Source: Pararheinheimera marina (GTDB lineage Bacteria; Pseudomonadota; Gammaproteobacteria; Enterobacterales; Alteromonadaceae). Taken from it: a stretch of 64,000 bases of DNA. A model generated the notes under the pieces. The model saw nothing but the letters and a program-made list of their open reading frames with translations, was not told where the DNA came from and did not search any database. The stretch covers positions 398,151 to 462,150 of the forward strand of contig NZ_JBHSGB010000017.1 in assembly GCF_042654345.1 (NCBI RefSeq), read 5' to 3'. The translations under genes and the position numbers were made by a program. Positions 53,384 to 62,692 of this stretch are shown here, piece by piece; within the stretch, counting starts at the first letter, position 1, and the number at the start of each line of letters is the position of its first letter.

Positions 53384-53737
53384 TCATTTTACAGTGAAGC
53401 TAATTTTATTGGTTATCTCGTGTAAATCTCGTCCCTTTACCATATAACTGATCGTATATTGACCTGCCGGTAAACAAGGCAGCTGAACGCGATGTTCCCA
53501 GTTTGTAGTGCTCCTTGGCTGAAACCCTACGTCAATCGGTGTCCCTTTCGCATCAAAGAGCATGAACTGCTTGAGTTTATGCTTTTGAGTGAATCGGACA
53601 TAGAACGTATCTGGGCATGTTGGAAACACTTCGCCATCAGCAGGAGAGACTTTCCGGGTGATGGGGTGCGCTTCGGCTATGTTTGGCCACAACACTAAAG
53701 CCATGGTAACTATCAACAGCAGTTTGATAAGACGCAT
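53384..53737 (-). CDS. CopC-domain periplasmic protein at end of czc operon
   Basis: 117 residues with signal peptide ending NIAEA; the mature protein starts HPITRKVSPADGEVFPTCPD, so the N-terminal His of CopC is kept. CopC-like fold with LPCLPAGQYTISYMVKGRD. Two Cys (PTC, LPC) could form a disulphide. AGGAGG precedes the ATG. A hairpin separates it from czcA, so expression is probably lower or separate. Confidence 0.82.
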   Translation of the reverse strand: MRLIKLLLIVTMALVLWPNIAEAHPITRKVSPADGEVFPTCPDTFYVRFTQKHKLKQFMLFDAKGTPIDVGFQPRSTTNWEHRVQLPCLPAGQYTISYMVKGRDLHEITNKISFTVK

Positions 53738-53753
53738 ACATCCTCCTTTGAGG

Positions 53754-53777
53754 ATAAAACGCAGCTTTCGCTGCGTT
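53754..53777 (-). terminator. Hairpin after czcA
   Basis: Stem AACGCAGC/GCTGCGTT with a four-base loop, followed on the minus strand by TTTTAT. May end or attenuate the czcCBA transcript ahead of the CopC-like gene. Confidence 0.7.
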
Positions 53778-53784
53778 CATTAGG

Positions 53785-56700
53785 TTATTTGTTTGACCGG
53801 ATAAGCCGGCACAACGCGGGCAATACCACCAGGGTTAGCAAGGTTGACGAAATAATGCCGCCAATCACCACTGTTGCCAGTGGCCGCTGAATTTCCGCGC
53901 CGGTCCCGGTGTTAAATGCCATGGGCACAAAACCAAGACTTGCCACCAACGCCGTCATCAGTACCGGTCTTAAACGGGATAAAGCGCCATTTTCAATCGC
54001 CTGACGCCATCGCTGACCTTCTTCCTGCAATTGCTTAACAAAGCTCACCAGCACGATGCCGTTCAGCACAGCGATCCCTGATAGCGCAATAAAGCCAACA
54101 GCCGCAGAAATAGACATCGGCATGTCACGCAGCACTAAGGCAAAAACACCACCGGTCAGTGCCAGTGGCACACCACTGAACACCACCAATGAATCCCGCC
54201 AGGAATTTAACGCGCTATAGAGCAAGGCGAATATCAACAGCAGCGTCAACGGCACAACAATGGATAGTCGTTCCGATGCAGACTGCAGTTGCTTGAAGGT
54301 GCCGCCATAATCCACCCAATAGCCATCAGGCAGGGCAACATCGGCCATCACCTTTTGCACATCCTGGATAAAACTGCTGATATCCCGGCCATCAACGTTG
54401 GCGGTGACCACCACATTACGTTTGCCACTTTCCCGGTTGATTTGGTTGGGACCCACAATTTCATTGATGCGGGCAATTTCACCGAGTGGTACATAACGCA
54501 GCTCTGCTGAATCATCGACCGGCAAGGCCACGGGGATTTGCGCCAGTGCCGATGGATCTTCCCGCAGTGACTCCGGTAAGCGCATCAATAACTTAAAGCG
54601 CCTGTCGCCTTCATACATCAAGCCCAGTTCCCGACCGCCAATGGCAGTTTGGATCACCTGCTGCATCATCGCGACATCCATCCCCACCAATGCCAGGTGG
54701 TCGCGCTCCGGCTCAATCGAAATCATTGGTAGCCCGTCGGCTTGCTCCATCCGGGTATCCACAGCTCCCGGCACGTCAGCCAACACAGCAGCTACTTTCG
54801 CGCCGACGGCATTCAGTGCATCCAGATCATCACCGTAAATCCGAATAGCTACATCCGCTCTGACACCCGCAATCAACTCGTTAAAGCGCATCTCGATCGG
54901 CTGCGTGAACTCGTAATTGTTGCCGGGGACTTTTTCCACGATAGCCCTAATACGCCGCTCTACATCTGCTTTCGTATCCGAAGGCTCTGGCCACTGGCTG
55001 CGCTCTTTGAGCATGATGAAGGTATCTGCGACATTCGGTGGCATCGGGTCGGTTGCTATCTCCGGAGTGCCAATTTTTGAGAAGACCCGTTCCACTTCAG
55101 GCACCTGTGCAATTTTTGCTTCCAGCGCCAATTGCATCTGAACGGATTGCGCGAGGCCGGTGCCGGGAATACGCATGGCATGCATCGCAATATCCCCTTC
55201 ATCGAGCTGAGGTAAAAACTCACTGCCCATTCTGGAGGCCTGCCACACAGAGCCACCGACCAGTAGCAGGGCTGTAATGGCAACAAGCAACGGCTGACCC
55301 AATGCAAATTTCAGCATCGGATGGTACGTGCGACGCACGGCAACCATCAGGCGGTTTTCTTTCTCAGAGATAGGACCACTGACAAACAACCCGATGGCCG
55401 CTGGCACAAAGGTCAGCGCCAGGATCATGGCACCCAATAATGCTGCAATCACGGTGAAAGCCATTGGCTCGAACATTTTGCCTTCGACACCACTGAGCGC
55501 AAAGATCGGCAGGTACACCAGCATGATGATAAAAACCCCAAACATTGCAGGCGTGATCACCTCTTTTGTGGCGTGATAGACAATCTCCAGCCGTTCCGAC
55601 AGCGTCAGCAACCGACCGTGATGATGCTGGGCCATGCCTAAGCGGCGCAGGCAGTTTTCAACCACGATCACCGCCCCATCGACAATCAGGCCAAAGTCAA
55701 TCGCACCAAGGCTCATCAGATTGCCGCTCATTTTATTGGCTGCCATCCCGGAAATGGCAAACAACATACTCAGGGGGATCACCAGTGCCGTGATAATGGC
55801 GGCGCGGATGTTACCCAAAAATAAAAACAGCACGACAATCACCAGCACCGCGCCCTCAAACAAATTGCGCTTTACTGTGTCGACGGTTTTATCAACCAAC
55901 ACTTCCCGGTTGTAGCTGATTTCCGTTTGCACGCCTTTGGGTAACCGCTGATTAATATCTGCAAGCTTCAGGGCAACATCCTGTGACACGGTTCGGCTGT
56001 TTTGGCCAAGCAACATCATCACCGTGCCAAGGACCACTTCCTGTCCGTCCTGCGTCGCTGCGCCGGTGCGAAGCTGTTTGCCGATAGCCACCTGCGCGAC
56101 GTCTTTGACCCGGACCGGGGCATCATCGCGTTTTGTCACGACCAGCTCTTCAATCTCGGTAATTGACTTCAGCTGACCTGGTGAGCGGATCAACCATTGT
56201 TCCCCATTGCGTTCAATGTAGCCTGCACCGATATTGGCATTGTTGCGCTCTAAGGCATCGGCAAGATCATCCAGCGTCAGCTTAAACGCCAGCAATTTGA
56301 CCAGATCAGGGGCAACCTGATATTCGCGGACAAAACCACCAATGGTATTGATTTCCGTCACGCCTTTGACTTTCAGCAACTGGGGTTTGATCACCCAATC
56401 CTGAATGGTCCGCAGATCTTCAGCGGTATAAGGCTTGCCATCTGCGTTCAGTGCCTCGCCGGTGGCTTTGACGGTATAGGAAAAAATCTCGCCAAGCCCC
56501 GAGACAATAGGCCCCATTTCCGGCTCAATGCCTGGTGGAATATCCTGACGGGCCATCTGTAACCGCTCTGCCACTTGCTGTCTGGCCCAATAAATATCGG
56601 TGCCTTCTTCAAAGACGACGGTCACCTGAGACAAACCATAGCGGGATAATGAGCGGGTGTACTCCAGCTGTGGCAGACCCGCCATCGCGGTTTCGACCGG

Positions 56701-56901
56701 ATAGGTGATGCGCTGCTCAGATTCAAGCGGGGAATAACCAGGCGCAGCCGTATTGATTTGGATCTGCACATTGGTAATGTCGGGAACCGCATCAACCGGC
56801 AGTCGTAATGTCTGCCAGACGCCCACGCCGAGGATCAGCAGTCCGAAGACCATCATCATCCACGGGCGACTGAGCGATAGTCGCAATATATTCTGGATCA
56901 T
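53785..56901 (-). CDS. czcA: Heavy-metal RND pump CzcA-type
   Basis: Inner-membrane HME-RND transporter, 1038 residues. N-terminus LSLSRPWMMMVFGLLILGVG, TM4 motif GLIVDGAVIVVENCLRR (Asp and Glu of the proton relay), and C-terminal SRLRPVLMTALVASLGFVPM, NTGTGAEIQRPLATVVIGG. The GAIDFGLIVDGAVI form is that of CzcA/CnrA-type divalent pumps rather than the Cu/Ag type GAMVDAAIVM seen in SilA. Likely exports Co/Zn/Cd. Confidence 0.93.
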   Translation of the reverse strand: MIQNILRLSLSRPWMMMVFGLLILGVGVWQTLRLPVDAVPDITNVQIQINTAAPGYSPLESEQRITYPVETAMAGLPQLEYTRSLSRYGLSQVTVVFEEGTDIYWARQQVAERLQMARQDIPPGIEPEMGPIVSGLGEIFSYTVKATGEALNADGKPYTAEDLRTIQDWVIKPQLLKVKGVTEINTIGGFVREYQVAPDLVKLLAFKLTLDDLADALERNNANIGAGYIERNGEQWLIRSPGQLKSITEIEELVVTKRDDAPVRVKDVAQVAIGKQLRTGAATQDGQEVVLGTVMMLLGQNSRTVSQDVALKLADINQRLPKGVQTEISYNREVLVDKTVDTVKRNLFEGAVLVIVVLFLFLGNIRAAIITALVIPLSMLFAISGMAANKMSGNLMSLGAIDFGLIVDGAVIVVENCLRRLGMAQHHHGRLLTLSERLEIVYHATKEVITPAMFGVFIIMLVYLPIFALSGVEGKMFEPMAFTVIAALLGAMILALTFVPAAIGLFVSGPISEKENRLMVAVRRTYHPMLKFALGQPLLVAITALLLVGGSVWQASRMGSEFLPQLDEGDIAMHAMRIPGTGLAQSVQMQLALEAKIAQVPEVERVFSKIGTPEIATDPMPPNVADTFIMLKERSQWPEPSDTKADVERRIRAIVEKVPGNNYEFTQPIEMRFNELIAGVRADVAIRIYGDDLDALNAVGAKVAAVLADVPGAVDTRMEQADGLPMISIEPERDHLALVGMDVAMMQQVIQTAIGGRELGLMYEGDRRFKLLMRLPESLREDPSALAQIPVALPVDDSAELRYVPLGEIARINEIVGPNQINRESGKRNVVVTANVDGRDISSFIQDVQKVMADVALPDGYWVDYGGTFKQLQSASERLSIVVPLTLLLIFALLYSALNSWRDSLVVFSGVPLALTGGVFALVLRDMPMSISAAVGFIALSGIAVLNGIVLVSFVKQLQEEGQRWRQAIENGALSRLRPVLMTALVASLGFVPMAFNTGTGAEIQRPLATVVIGGIISSTLLTLVVLPALCRLIRSNK

Positions 56902-56910
56902 GGCTGGCTC

Positions 56911-58155
56911 CTAGTGTTCATGGCTGGCGCCAGACTTCAGGATGTCGGCTTTGATTAAAAAACTATTCTGGGTGACCACCTCAACGTATTCTTCCAGACC
57001 TGACAACACCTCGATAAAGCTATCGTCACTGGCACCAAATTCCGGCATTCGCACTTCATAAATATCGCCTACCCGGATGAACACAACGGTCTCACCGTTA
57101 AATTCCTGCAGGGCTGATTTCTTCACGATTTGGCGCGCTTCCACCGAGGCCACTTCCACATCGGCTTTCACGTGCATACCCGGACGCCAGTACCCGTTGT
57201 CATTACGCACAACGGCACGGGCTCTGGCGATATGGCCACCGGTCATTTGTGGCGCAATATATTCAATCTGGCTGGAAGTTTGCTCTTCGCCATGAACATC
57301 ACGCACGACCACCGGATTGCCCCGCGCCATTTTGGCGGTATCCCCCGGAAAGGCCGACATTTCGACATACACGGTGGATAAATCACTGATCTCCACTAAC
57401 GCCTGGTCCGATACCTTTTCTCCGGGATTCACAAACCGGTTAGTAACTTCACCGTCCGACAACGCCTTAATGCTGTAATTTTTTAATGTCGCTGCGTTTT
57501 GTACCGTGGCCACAACCTGACCCGCTTTGACCTTGTCGCCAATCCGCACCGCCACACTTTGCACGACGCCCGGATAGACCGCACTGAGCCTGCTTTGCTG
57601 CTCTGGGATCACCGATACCACACCAAACAAATGCGCCTGAGTGCGAATACGACCTGAAGTCACAGGCTCGCTGATTAAACCGGACTCTTTTGCCACATCC
57701 GCTTCAAGTTCGGTGCGTCCCTCGTAGGACTCAAAGTGCCAGGTATGATTTTGACCTTTGGCACTGAGTGCAACTTCCACTTCAAATGAATGCGGCTCTG
57801 CGACCGGCTCCTGACTGACCAGCATGTCACCACGTGGGCGCAAAGTCAGCACATCCCGACGACCTCCCAGACGCTCCAGTGTCAGTCCGGCCTGATAAGT
57901 CCCGGGGGCCAGAGGCTCTCCATTATCAGATGCAAATAAACGAAACTCTGGTTTGCCGCCGTTTTCACTGAGCACAACTTCCAGTGTCAGCGAGCCTTTT
58001 TCCAGTAAATGCCCGCCATTGGGGCCTTTTCTCTCTTCGGTTTGTGCGTGTTCGTCAGCATGGTCATGCTCTTCGCTGGCTTGTAACGGGCCACAAAACC
58101 CTGTGAATGCCGTTAGCAGTAAAGCCGTTGATATAAAACGGATGTAATTCATCAT
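56911..58155 (-). CDS. czcB: RND membrane-fusion protein CzcB-type
   Basis: Periplasmic adaptor, 414 residues. Signal peptide, His/Asp-rich metal stretch (EEHDHADEHAQTEE, about 28-41), N-terminal beta domain, then barrel-sandwich (VYPGVVQSVAVRIGDKVKAG) and beta-barrel; C-terminal SGASHEH. Starts 9 bases before czcA and 4 after czcC, so one transcript. Confidence 0.92.
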   Translation of the reverse strand: MMNYIRFISTALLLTAFTGFCGPLQASEEHDHADEHAQTEERKGPNGGHLLEKGSLTLEVVLSENGGKPEFRLFASDNGEPLAPGTYQAGLTLERLGGRRDVLTLRPRGDMLVSQEPVAEPHSFEVEVALSAKGQNHTWHFESYEGRTELEADVAKESGLISEPVTSGRIRTQAHLFGVVSVIPEQQSRLSAVYPGVVQSVAVRIGDKVKAGQVVATVQNAATLKNYSIKALSDGEVTNRFVNPGEKVSDQALVEISDLSTVYVEMSAFPGDTAKMARGNPVVVRDVHGEEQTSSQIEYIAPQMTGGHIARARAVVRNDNGYWRPGMHVKADVEVASVEARQIVKKSALQEFNGETVVFIRVGDIYEVRMPEFGASDDSFIEVLSGLEEYVEVVTQNSFLIKADILKSGASHEH

Positions 58156-58159
58156 ATTG

Positions 58160-59437
58160 TTATTCCTTCATGCGGGATGGTAATGCAGCAGGTCCGTTGA
58201 CCACTAAAGGCATTCCCACCAGACGTTCGAGTTCGACTAACTGACGGTGAAACTGGGCCTGAGCGTCAATCATGTTGCGTTTGGCGCTTAGCAAATCTTC
58301 ATGGGCAGAGAGCAAATCCGTCATATCAAAGATGCCGGTCTCATACCCTTTAAGTGTGCTTTGCACGACCGACTCCGCCGCCGGAAGAATGGCCTGTTGC
58401 TGATCATGGATTTGCTCTGAAAGCAGGGTTAATTGCTGATATAACCGGCCCGTAGAGAGCTGCAATTGCTGACGACTGAGCTTTAACTGATGCGCTGAAC
58501 GCTCTGAAGTCACCCTCGCTGCTTCAATCTCACCGGCATTGGGGTTTGAAAGTGCCAGAGGCATGCTGACACTGAGCACAAACGCATTCTCATTCAGCTG
58601 CTCGTTACGGCGCACCCCAGCCCCGACCGTAAGATCGGTTTGGCCATTGGCGATCGCCAGATTTTGCAGCGTGCCCGCCAAACGCTCCTGTGTCAGATAG
58701 AACCCAAGTTGTGGCGAGCTATCAAGCGCTGCCAGCATCTCATTGAGCGATGGCAGCATCGGCAACACCGCCAACTGCCCCTGCACCGTATCGAAATCCG
58801 GTTCATTGGACCAATTGGCGGCTAACTGACGCACTGCGACCTGCAGTTCGGCTTTGAGCGCTTTTAAATCCATCTGGCTTTTGAGCACCCGACTTTTCAG
58901 CCGCAATACATCCGCGTCAGTGACTAGTCCTGCCCGTGACCGCTCTGTCGCGACCTGCAGTGCGTTTTGCTCCATCACCAGGCGTTCAGCGGTCCAGCTG
59001 CGCACCGTCTGCAATTCCAACACATCCAGATAGTCGGTCATGGTTTTGGCCAGAACATCCACCCGGTCGAGTTCGTATTGGGCCTGTGTCAGTGCTTTCC
59101 CTGCACTTGCGCTCTCCAGACGGCGCTGACGCTTGTCGCCAAGTTCAATGAGCTGACTCAGTGTCAGCGTAAGCTCTGCGCTTTTAACGCCGCTGAGGCT
59201 GCCATTTCCAAGGACGTTCTCCACAGAAACACCAAGCTCAGGGTTTGGTTTAAGACCAGCTTGTAGGGTTTTAGCTTCATCAATCCGAAGCTGATAAGGA
59301 TAAAGTTGCAGTTGTGGACTGCTCGTTAAAGTTCTTTCTAACGCTGTAGTGATCGCAAGCTCTTGCGCCGTCACCGAAAAAGATGCGACACACAGCAATG
59401 CCAAGGCAACAGCGCCTTTGCAATAAGGGCGGGACAT
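58160..59437 (-). CDS. czcC: RND outer-membrane channel CzcC-type
   Basis: TolC-like outer-membrane factor, 425 residues, signal peptide ending FSVTAQ. OEP repeats with AKTLQAGLKPNPELGVSVEN, ELTLTLSQLIELGDKRQRR and ETGIFDMTDLLSAHEDLLSA. No lipobox, unlike SilC. GGAGA before the ATG. Confidence 0.92.
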   Translation of the reverse strand: MSRPYCKGAVALALLCVASFSVTAQELAITTALERTLTSSPQLQLYPYQLRIDEAKTLQAGLKPNPELGVSVENVLGNGSLSGVKSAELTLTLSQLIELGDKRQRRLESASAGKALTQAQYELDRVDVLAKTMTDYLDVLELQTVRSWTAERLVMEQNALQVATERSRAGLVTDADVLRLKSRVLKSQMDLKALKAELQVAVRQLAANWSNEPDFDTVQGQLAVLPMLPSLNEMLAALDSSPQLGFYLTQERLAGTLQNLAIANGQTDLTVGAGVRRNEQLNENAFVLSVSMPLALSNPNAGEIEAARVTSERSAHQLKLSRQQLQLSTGRLYQQLTLLSEQIHDQQQAILPAAESVVQSTLKGYETGIFDMTDLLSAHEDLLSAKRNMIDAQAQFHRQLVELERLVGMPLVVNGPAALPSRMKE

Positions 59438-59488
59438 AGAAATTCTCCGTCAAATGTAAAATCACGTTGTTAACTAAAAACGATGATC

Positions 59489-59836
59489 TCAGGCATTTGG
59501 CGGGGGCACAGCAGGAGCGTACGTCATGCTGAAGGCTTCAGCACGGGAAAACGGAACTATGGTCTGAACAACGGTCTCTGCCGCTGCGCTTGTCATATAA
59601 GCGACAAAACACATCACATGCACATGGGGCTCATGTGGGTCGTCAACATCATTGACGGCCTCATTGGCGTGAGATGTTTGATGTTCATTGTGTTGGTGCG
59701 CAGCATTATCCCCGAAAGAAATCAGATTATGATGTTCTGTCGGTAAATGTACGACAATGCTGTCACAGGCTACAAAAGCATGATTAAGCATAATCGTAAA
59801 CATAAACCACAATATCCATCGGGAATAGTTAGACAC
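59489..59836 (-). CDS. czcI: Small CzcI-like protein
   Basis: 115 residues from a GTG start with AAGGA upstream. N-terminal hydrophobic segment (about 7-24), His-rich middle (AAHQHNEHQTSHANEA, HEPHVHVMCF) and a Pro-rich end. Position before czcC and His content fit CzcI, thought to modulate czc expression or metal sensing in the periplasm. Sequence similarity is weak, so the name is tentative. Confidence 0.6.
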   Translation of the reverse strand: MSNYSRWILWFMFTIMLNHAFVACDSIVVHLPTEHHNLISFGDNAAHQHNEHQTSHANEAVNDVDDPHEPHVHVMCFVAYMTSAAAETVVQTIVPFSRAEAFSMTYAPAVPPPNA

Positions 59837-59850
59837 AACAATCCTTTATG

Positions 59851-60735
59851 TTAAGTGCGTAGCGCTAATATACGTCTTGCACCATCAAGGACAATTATCC
59901 CAATGATACCGCCAATCACTAAATCCGGATAGCCCGATCCCGTCCAGGCGACTAGGCCACCGGCAACAATCACCCCGAGGTTCGCCAGAACATCATTGGT
60001 CGAGAATATTTTGGTCGCTTTCATATGCGCACCGTCACTGCGTGACTGTGAGATGAGATAAAGACATAAAGTGTTCGCTATAAGTGCCACACTCGCCATT
60101 ACAATCATCAGCGTCGACATGGGTTCAGTGCCAGCCCAAAACCGTCGTGCTACTTCGAACAACACACCGGCTGCAAGCAACGCCTGCAACCAACCTGAAA
60201 GATGGGCTGCCCTGACTTTTTTGGCGGCGCTAAGGCCAACAGCCAGCAAGGCTACGCTGTAGACGGCGGCATCGGCCAGCATATCTAACGAGTCGGCAAT
60301 AAGACCGGTGGATTGCGCCCAAAGTCCAACCATCAGTTCTGTGACGAACATCACGGCGTTAATCGTCAACAATTGCTGTAATAGCTTACGTTCGTCGGCA
60401 TCAGCTTTGCTGTTTTCAACTGACGCTGTTGGATCGGCCTGAAACGGCGCTGAGCTCTGTATTGCAGCACCTAAATTTAATGCTTCCAAGCGTTGGGTGA
60501 TGGCGTCAGGACTACCTTGATGCACCACATCAAGTTGCCGGTCTTGCAGGAAAAATTGTAACTGTTGCACCTGCGGCAAGGCACCAAGCGCCATCCGGAT
60601 CAGATTTTCTTCTGAAGGACAGTCCATCTTGCGAATGTGGTAGCGGGTTTTGTGGCACAACTCAGATGCAGGACACTCTGGCAGCAGAGCATTTTCAGAG
60701 ACTTGCACTTGGGTTTTACATTGGCAATCTGACAT
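59851..60735 (-). CDS. CDF-type cation efflux transporter (second copy)
   Basis: 294 residues with the same layout as the protein at 46043: HMA-like domain with single Cys (IRKMDCPSEENLIRMAL), six TM segments (LLTINAVMFVTELMVGLW, DSLDMLADAAVYSVALLAVG, KIFSTNDVLANLGVI) and the ending LDGARRILALRT. The N-terminus has two extra Cys pairs (SDCQCK, CPASELCHK). It lies 14 bases before czcI and starts the cation operon. Confidence 0.86.
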   Translation of the reverse strand: MSDCQCKTQVQVSENALLPECPASELCHKTRYHIRKMDCPSEENLIRMALGALPQVQQLQFFLQDRQLDVVHQGSPDAITQRLEALNLGAAIQSSAPFQADPTASVENSKADADERKLLQQLLTINAVMFVTELMVGLWAQSTGLIADSLDMLADAAVYSVALLAVGLSAAKKVRAAHLSGWLQALLAAGVLFEVARRFWAGTEPMSTLMIVMASVALIANTLCLYLISQSRSDGAHMKATKIFSTNDVLANLGVIVAGGLVAWTGSGYPDLVIGGIIGIIVLDGARRILALRT

Positions 60736-60764
60736 AGCGGCCTCACTTTCAACAAGATACGGCC

Positions 60765-60795
60765 ATTAAAAACTATAAAGCCACTTTAAGGTCAA
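60765..60795 (-). promoter_or_regulatory. MerR-type operator-promoter of the CDF-czc operon
   Basis: Minus-strand TTGACC, 19-base spacer, TTTAAT with dyad TAAAG-TGG-CTTTA. Same design as the operator at 45979-46009. It follows the MerR-family gene at 60804 by a few bases. Confidence 0.8.
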
Positions 60796-60803
60796 TAGTT
60801 TTT

Positions 60804-61223
60804 TCAACGATGTTGCTTACAATCACTGGCACATGGATGCAGCAGATTTTTCAGGATCTCACAGTCTTTCGCCTGATGGTCGTCCTGACAAAGCTCCCGC
60901 AACACCTGTAAATCCGATTTTAATTGATGAAGTTGGGTTAATTGCGTGTCTAAATGCCCCAATTGCTCATCAATCAGCGTATTGACCTGCCCGCAAGGCA
61001 GGGTAGGATCTTCACGAAACTTCAATAGTTGCCGGACCAACGACAGACTCATATCAAAGGCCCGGCAATGCCGGATAAATTGTAAATCTTCAAGGTGGTG
61101 CTGTTGATAGGTTCGATATCCGGATGATGTTCTTGCCGGAGCAGCTAACAATCCCAACTTTTCATAATATCGGATGGTTTCCGTTTCACATCCTGCCAAC
61201 GCTGCCAGCTCTCCAATTTTCAT
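60804..61223 (-). CDS. Cd/Pb-type MerR-family regulator (second copy)
   Basis: 139 residues. MKIGELAALAGCETETIRYYE winged helix; metal cysteines in LPCGQ (about 77), RELCQ (about 112) and KDCEILKN (about 120), plus a Cys/His tail (HPCASDCKQHR). CadR/PbrR type. Unlike the first module it is transcribed in the same direction as its target CDF gene. Confidence 0.87.
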   Translation of the reverse strand: MKIGELAALAGCETETIRYYEKLGLLAAPARTSSGYRTYQQHHLEDLQFIRHCRAFDMSLSLVRQLLKFREDPTLPCGQVNTLIDEQLGHLDTQLTQLHQLKSDLQVLRELCQDDHQAKDCEILKNLLHPCASDCKQHR

Positions 61224-61236
61224 TGCCCTTCACCAA

Positions 61237-61255
61237 CTCTAAAGTTACTTTAAGC
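61237..61255. promoter_or_regulatory. Extra MerR-type dyad between regulator and DUF3703 gene
   Basis: CTCTAAAGTTACTTTAAGC contains the perfect dyad TAAAGT-T-ACTTTA, like the spacer dyads of the CDF operators. It lies in the divergent region and may control the regulator and the DUF3703 gene. Confidence 0.5.
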
Positions 61256-61314
61256 ATCAAATGTATCATAATGCAGCGGGCGGAAACTGCATTTTTTTGA
61301 GCAGGTATAGTGTG

Positions 61315-61668
61315 ATGGAACCGAAGGTATTGCTCGCTTATTTTGAATACTTGGCGCTGGCTGAACAAGCGCGCAAGTCAAAGGACTATGAGAGAAGTTT
61401 TTCGAATCTGGAGTTTGCCCACATTCTTGGTCAGCAAGACGTTTTGTGTCATCTGCAGGTGCATTTGCAGATGCTTTGGCTGGCCCTTTGCACCGCAGAC
61501 TGGCGCGAAATTGCTGGCCAAAGCTATCGGTTGTTCTTAATGCCGTTTGGTCACCTTTTTAATCGCTTGCCGCTTGGCAATACGGGGCGTTCGAATGTCA
61601 GCGCATTTAAGCCGATGCCCGTTCCGAAAAAGCTAAGAGAAATTTTAACAACGATAGGGAAAAAATAG
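61315..61668 (+). CDS. DUF3703 family protein
   Basis: 117 residues; ARKSKDYERSFSNLEFAHIL, LHLQMLWLALCTADWREI, GQSYRLFLMPFGHLFNRLPLGNTGRSNVSAF are typical of DUF3703. Members usually sit beside MerR-family regulators and cation exporters; function unknown. It contains one or two hydrophobic helices but no signal peptide. Start chosen at the ATG after AGGTATAGTG. Confidence 0.8.
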   Translation: MEPKVLLAYFEYLALAEQARKSKDYERSFSNLEFAHILGQQDVLCHLQVHLQMLWLALCTADWREIAGQSYRLFLMPFGHLFNRLPLGNTGRSNVSAFKPMPVPKKLREILTTIGKK

Positions 61669-61749
61669 AATTCGGGCTCTTCACCCTGTGCGAGGTCGAT
61701 AACTTCGAATGTTAAATCTGGCACCGACAAAGCATCAAATCATTTTGAT

Positions 61750-61776
61750 TTGACATTGTCGAGATTCAACTATACT
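61750..61776 (+). promoter_or_regulatory. Possible promoter of the unknown operon
   Basis: TTGACA and TATACT, separated by 15 bases, about 37 bases before the first ATG. Sub-optimal spacing. Confidence 0.4.
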
Positions 61777-61812
61777 GAGGACATATTGGCTGACAATTTT
61801 GAGGATCGCTAA

Positions 61813-62178
61813 ATGGGAAATGTGCTCAGTGAAGCATTTATTGCACTGCCGTCGTTACCTGGTGACTGGCCAAACGAAATTCTTCTCCTCGATGCAAAAT
61901 GGCTGGCATTTCACCACGAAATTAACGGGCCAATCACGATTGCAAAGACTAAGTTCACGATTGACAACGGATTAGGATGGAGGGCTCTCATCGCCGACGG
62001 CTCAAATAACTTCGTTTTGGTCAGTTCAGACGAGCTGGATTCAACTGATTCATACGTTGACCTCATTGATTTACTGGGACACCGGCTCATAGTCATGCCA
62101 TGGCAATCGCTAATCATCCAGCTAGACGGACCGGCGATAATCCAAGGGGCCTGTTTTATTGAATACATCACACGGTAA
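61813..62178 (+). CDS. Hypothetical protein, first gene of unknown operon
   Basis: 121 residues, no signal peptide or TM segment, slightly acidic. Alternating hydrophobic segments (EILLLDAKWLAFHH, ITIAKTKFTIDNGLGWRALI, HRLIVMPWQSLIIQLDG) suggest a small beta-rich cytoplasmic domain. I recognise no family. GAGGAT precedes the ATG. Followed ten bases later by the next gene; codon use looks AT-richer than the neighbouring czc genes. Confidence 0.65.
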   Translation: MGNVLSEAFIALPSLPGDWPNEILLLDAKWLAFHHEINGPITIAKTKFTIDNGLGWRALIADGSNNFVLVSSDELDSTDSYVDLIDLLGHRLIVMPWQSLIIQLDGPAIIQGACFIEYITR

Positions 62179-62188
62179 CGGTGACCAT

Positions 62189-62692
62189 ATGTCCATCTAT
62201 TGGAGTGTTGATTTTACAGGCTTACTAACAGCAGACATACAAAGAGACTGCGAGAATGAGTTTCAGACGCAAATGAACAAAACAGAAGGAGAAATATTCA
62301 TTTGGGCAAACTCTCATTTTGGTAGTATTAATCTGAACCATCCGGGGCCAGCATCGCAAGCAGTCTTGCAGTATTTTGCAAACTGCAGTTGCCCCATATC
62401 GGGAGTCCTGCTTGCGCTTAGTTTGTACCCGTATACGTCAGATATCTGGCCAATCCGATCAGAAGATATGTCGTTTAAATATCTATTTCATTCGATAGAG
62501 ATAATTCTAAATATCCGAACTGACAAACGCATACATCAATTGCTCTATCAGTTCGAACAATCCATTAAATTCAAGCAAGCCATGCATATTGCAACTATTT
62601 TCATCAGCGAGCGGTGTATATCAGCTAATATATGCCCAGAGGTGATGATGTACGTTCGTAAAGTGCACGCGGAGCCGATGGTACTGCAATGA
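62189..62692 (+). CDS. Hypothetical protein, second gene of unknown operon
   Basis: 167 residues from the ATG after GGTGA; an in-frame ATG ten codons earlier overlaps the first gene. No signal peptide. IYWSVDFTGLLTADIQRDCE, EIFIWANSHFGSINLNHPGP, and a more helical second half (FHSIEIILNIRTDKRIHQLL). No family recognised. The stop overlaps the next ATG (ATGA). Confidence 0.62.
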   Translation: MSIYWSVDFTGLLTADIQRDCENEFQTQMNKTEGEIFIWANSHFGSINLNHPGPASQAVLQYFANCSCPISGVLLALSLYPYTSDIWPIRSEDMSFKYLFHSIEIILNIRTDKRIHQLLYQFEQSIKFKQAMHIATIFISERCISANICPEVMMYVRKVHAEPMVLQ

